Assembly (NCBI RefSeq): GCF_025995235.1
Contig: NZ_BAPT01000006.1
Coordinates: forward strand, 1 to 64,000
DNA length: 64,000 nucleotides
DNA from: Ameyamaea chiangmaiensis
Lineage (GTDB): Bacteria; Pseudomonadota; Alphaproteobacteria; Acetobacterales; Acetobacteraceae
Reading direction: 5' to 3'
Shown: piece by piece, positions 61,239-64,000 of the stretch
Numbering within the stretch: the stretch's first letter is position 1
How the letters are laid out: each line of letters begins with the position of its first letter
Program-made: the position numbers and the translations under genes
Notes under the pieces: model-generated
What the model was told of the DNA's origin: nothing
The model's database searches: none
Seen by the model: the letters and a program-made list of their open reading frames with translations, nothing else

Positions 61239-64000
61239 CTATTCCACCATCTTGCGGAAAATGCCCGGCAGAAGCACCGACAGCGGATTGACGTGCAGCT
61301 TCGGCCCCGCGATCGGCCCGGTCACGGTGTAGGTCGCCGACAGAACGCCGCCGCCGCGCTCGGGACTGAACAGACGCCCCACGCCCGGCAGACGGCCGGG
61401 CAGGGCGTTGACGGCGAACGCCGGGGTCAAGGTGCCATTCAGGTCGAGCGCATCGTGGTCGAGGTCGACATGGCCCTGCACGGTCGCGCCCACCGAGCGG
61501 TTGCCCACCTCGCCATCGTCGATGTGCAGCACGCCATCCTGGAAACGCAGCGGCACTGCGAGATGGTCGACCGGAAAGTCGGAGGCGGACTGCCCGTCGA
61601 ACCATCCGAACACGGACAAATCGTTGACGAGACGCAGCATGCCCGGCGCATCGCGCATCACGAACGGCCCCACCGACAACGTGCCCGCGAACGGTGCGCT
61701 GGGCTGGCGGTCGTCAAACCGACCCTCGAGCGTGCCCACACCGCCGTCGATATGGGACATGACCCCGGTCGCACCCAGCAGCGCGCCCGTGTCGTCCACC
61801 CGCGCGCTCAGGCGCCGGCCACCCGCGTCCGGTCGCACGGTCACCGTGGCGGGCGAGGGCCCACGCATCGCGAAATCAAGGCTGGTCAGACGCACGCCGT
61901 TGTTGACCAGCCGCGCGGTCACGTCGCTCAGCGTACGCCCATCGTCATAATACAGAACCGGCGTGGCCAGATCGACGGACCAGCTCTGCCCCGGCGCGCC
62001 ATCGACGCGGCCGCTCGCCGCACTTGGCAGATGATAGCCCGCCTTTTTCGGCTCCGGCGCCGGCTCCGGCGCGCCGCCGGGCTGGTGACGACCATGCAGC
62101 AGCGGTGACAGGTCGACGGCCGACGCGCGTACTGTCACCTGATACGGATCGCGCGCGTTTCGCGGCAGTCTGACCCGGGCGCGCCCGGCCGAACGGCCGA
62201 TGCGGAACCGGTCGATGGCCAGCGCGTCCACCGTTCCGTCATGCACCTCGGTATGGCCGCGCACGTCCAGATCCGGGCCATCGGCGACCAGATCGTGCAC
62301 GCCGGACAGATGCCCGGCCGCCATGTCGATCACGACCGACGCATTGCCCGGCCGCCCGGCGGGTTTGTGCCAGATCGGGATGTGCACGTCGGCATCCTTC
62401 ATATCCAGCGCCAGCGCGATCCGTGCCGTATCGTCCGAACGTTTGCCGTAATCGACATCCACCGCCGCGCTGCCGCCGAAAAAACGCGAGGCGGGGATAC
62501 GCGCGCCTTCGGCGGTCTGGGGTGTCAGATGCGCGGTCAGATGCCCCTGCTCGGTGACATGCACCGCCGGGTTGCGGGCGAAATCCATGCTGTAGCGTGC
62601 CCGGGACGGCACCCCACCCAGCAGCAGCGTGCCCGAGGCGGTCAGGCCCTGCGTGCTGGCGGACACGACGATGTTGCCGTGATCGACCGAACGTCCCATC
62701 ACGGCGTTGCCCAGATGGATGTCGGTCTCCCGCGCGTGCGCGTCCAGCGTGACGTCGTCGATCGCGACCTTGTTGCGCAGAGGCAGGGTCACGCGCAGTT
62801 CGACCTCAGTGCGGCCGGACGGGTTGGTGAACGGAAAGGGATGGCGCGCGAGAAGGTTCAGCCGTTTCTCGTCCAGCAGCGCCACCGCGTCGGCCAGATC
62901 GCCCGCCATGCGGACGGTTATGTCGCCGGTCTGGAACCGCTGGTCCAGATGCTCGATGCGCATCGATCCCTGACCGGCCGTCAGACGCCCCTCGCCCGTC
63001 CGCCCGACATGATGGCCGTCGCGTTGCACCTCCTGATAGCCATGCTCGAAAGTGATCGACAGCGACGTCGGATCATCGAAGGTCAGATGACCGTCGACAC
63101 CGTGCATCGGCGGCACCGGTCGCAGCCAGTGGATGTCGAGGCCGTGGGCGTCCATCCCGCCGGCGACGTCGGTCACGCGCAGGTGCTGCCAGCCGTCATT
63201 GCCCGCCACGCCGACATGCGCCGTCAGACGTTCGCCCGTGCCCTGCGTGATGTTGCGCGAAATCCATGCCCGCGCGCCCTTGGCGACGCCATAGGGCCAC
63301 GCCTGCAGGATGGTCGCGAAATCGAGGCGCGGTATCACGGCGTCCAGCGTGGCGCTGACGTGGCGGGGATGCAGAAGATCGTTCGCCTCCAGCCGACCAT
63401 GCGCAGCCAGCGTCACGTCCCGATCCCCGGGCGCGTCGCGTTCGGCCTGAAAGGCCGCCGCCATGTCGGTCAGATCGAGATGAGGGGCCTGTCCATCCGA
63501 CGAATCGAGGTCGGCCCGGACGGCGGCATGCGCGTTGCGCAGCCACAGGATCGAGCCGTCCGCCTGCACGAACGCCCCTTGTCCCAGCGCCAGCGTCGCC
63601 TGTGCCGCGCGCGGCTGCAGCATGTCGGGATTGGCAGCCGGACGAAAATCCAGCCAGCCGTGCAGGGCAACCGGCGTCTCCAGACCGGCGGCCTCGGGCA
63701 CCAGCGCGTGCAGGGCCACCGGGCGCGCGGCGTCCATGTCCACCGACCATCGCACCCCGCGTCCGTCCGGCAACGGTGCCCCCTGCGCGCGCACGCGGGC
63801 TTCGTCATCGCCGAGGACGAACCGGGCGCCCGCGTCACCCACGGCCCCGAAACGACCGCCGACGTGCAGGACCGTCAGGCGCGCATGCACGCCCTCGACC
63901 GCGTAAGTCAGGTGGGTCAGCGCGTCGGCCAGCGTGATTCGCGTGTCGTCGAGGGCAAGCGCATGCAGCCGCGACAGATCGACCGGCATGCCACCGCCAC
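61239..64000 (-). CDS. AsmA/YhdP-like envelope protein (3' part, runs off window)
   Basis: At least 920 codons, open to the right edge without a proper start, so the N-terminus with its membrane anchor is outside. The product is a long, repetitive beta-groove protein of the AsmA-like/DUF3971 (YhdP) type: LARHPFPFTNPSGRTEVELR, VTEQGHLTAHLTPQTAEGAR, RFGGSAAVDVDYG-like blocks. Near the C-terminus comes the characteristic LVNDLSVFGWFDGQSASDFP and GVGRLFSPERGGGVLSATYT, followed by GPIAGPKLHVNPLSVLLPGI. YhdP-class proteins shuttle phospholipid from inner to outer membrane. A smaller AsmA gene lies at 18321. Confidence 0.85.
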   Translation of the reverse strand, partial: GGGMPVDLSRLHALALDDTRITLADALTHLTYAVEGVHARLTVLHVGGRFGAVGDAGARFVLGDDEARVRAQGAPLPDGRGVRWSVDMDAARPVALHALVPEAAGLETPVALHGWLDFRPAANPDMLQPRAAQATLALGQGAFVQADGSILWLRNAHAAVRADLDSSDGQAPHLDLTDMAAAFQAERDAPGDRDVTLAAHGRLEANDLLHPRHVSATLDAVIPRLDFATILQAWPYGVAKGARAWISRNITQGTGERLTAHVGVAGNDGWQHLRVTDVAGGMDAHGLDIHWLRPVPPMHGVDGHLTFDDPTSLSITFEHGYQEVQRDGHHVGRTGEGRLTAGQGSMRIEHLDQRFQTGDITVRMAGDLADAVALLDEKRLNLLARHPFPFTNPSGRTEVELRVTLPLRNKVAIDDVTLDAHARETDIHLGNAVMGRSVDHGNIVVSASTQGLTASGTLLLGGVPSRARYSMDFARNPAVHVTEQGHLTAHLTPQTAEGARIPASRFFGGSAAVDVDYGKRSDDTARIALALDMKDADVHIPIWHKPAGRPGNASVVIDMAAGHLSGVHDLVADGPDLDVRGHTEVHDGTVDALAIDRFRIGRSAGRARVRLPRNARDPYQVTVRASAVDLSPLLHGRHQPGGAPEPAPEPKKAGYHLPSAASGRVDGAPGQSWSVDLATPVLYYDDGRTLSDVTARLVNNGVRLTSLDFAMRGPSPATVTVRPDAGGRRLSARVDDTGALLGATGVMSHIDGGVGTLEGRFDDRQPSAPFAGTLSVGPFVMRDAPGMLRLVNDLSVFGWFDGQSASDFPVDHLAVPLRFQDGVLHIDDGEVGNRSVGATVQGHVDLDHDALDLNGTLTPAFAVNALPGRLPGVGRLFSPERGGGVLSATYTVTGPIAGPKLHVNPLSVLLPGIFRKMVE

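Noticed and set aside
1..64000. CRISPR arrays, rRNA operon, insertion sequences, replication origin
   Set aside because: No regularly spaced repeats, rRNA-like segments, transposase motifs or DnaA-box clusters were seen on reading the window.

Overview
The window is a GC-rich, gene-dense piece of a bacterial chromosome. Its gene content points to an acetic acid bacterium or a close relative in the alphaproteobacterial family Acetobacteraceae. The evidence is two long TonB-dependent receptors, an OprB-type sugar porin, an ATP12-type F1 chaperone, a PQQ-type sugar dehydrogenase, a mannitol dehydrogenase family oxidoreductase and a histidine tRNA that keeps G-1 and C73. Assignment to genus is not possible from the sequence alone. 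I see no rRNA, CRISPR array, transposase, integrase or replication origin.

Layout. 1-6.35 kb: a class I/II aminotransferase, tRNA-His, a secreted GH3 beta-glucosidase, and a convergent TonB receptor. 6.5-11.8 kb: a drug or solute efflux island with a HlyD/EmrA adaptor, an EmrB-type DHA2 transporter, a TetR regulator and a NodT-type outer membrane factor. The same perfect inverted repeat (TGACCGA-N5-TCGGTCA) lies in front of the adaptor gene and between the regulator and outer-membrane-factor genes. 11.9-15.2 kb (minus strand): murA, dcd, a small conserved protein and a GT4 glycosyltransferase. 15.4-17.2 kb: a class-3-like lipase overlapping a periplasmic ankyrin protein, a candidate effector-immunity pair. 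17.3-21.4 kb: an RluA-family pseudouridine synthase, an AsmA protein and an ATP12 chaperone. 21.6-25.5 kb: small or poorly known genes (a 57-aa membrane peptide, a secreted cupin, a Pro/Asp-rich peptide, a GT-like protein, a secreted protein coupled to a SelW-like thiol protein). 25.6-28.4 kb: a frameshifted oprB, a phosphate acyltransferase and a CsbD-like stress peptide.

28.7-41.1 kb is the centrepiece: a six-gene, same-strand glycogen/trehalose operon glgA-glgB-glgX-treZ-malQ-treY. It encodes glycogen synthesis, branching, debranching, glucan disproportionation and conversion of glucan ends to trehalose. treZ/malQ and malQ/treY overlap. glgC and glgP are not in the window.

41.1-64 kb: an S1/P1 nuclease, a redoxin-like plus 2OG-Fe(II) dioxygenase fusion, a second TonB receptor followed by two intrinsic terminators, preT-preA (reductive pyrimidine catabolism), a Tat-exported phospholipase C, an AT-rich gap, a lipoprotein, a mannitol dehydrogenase, a HAD phosphatase, an MgtC-family protein, a DHA2 transporter, a Cys-containing lipoprotein, a 61-aa conserved peptide, xseA, purD, a PQQ-type sugar dehydrogenase, and the 3' part of a large AsmA/YhdP-like gene that runs off the right edge.
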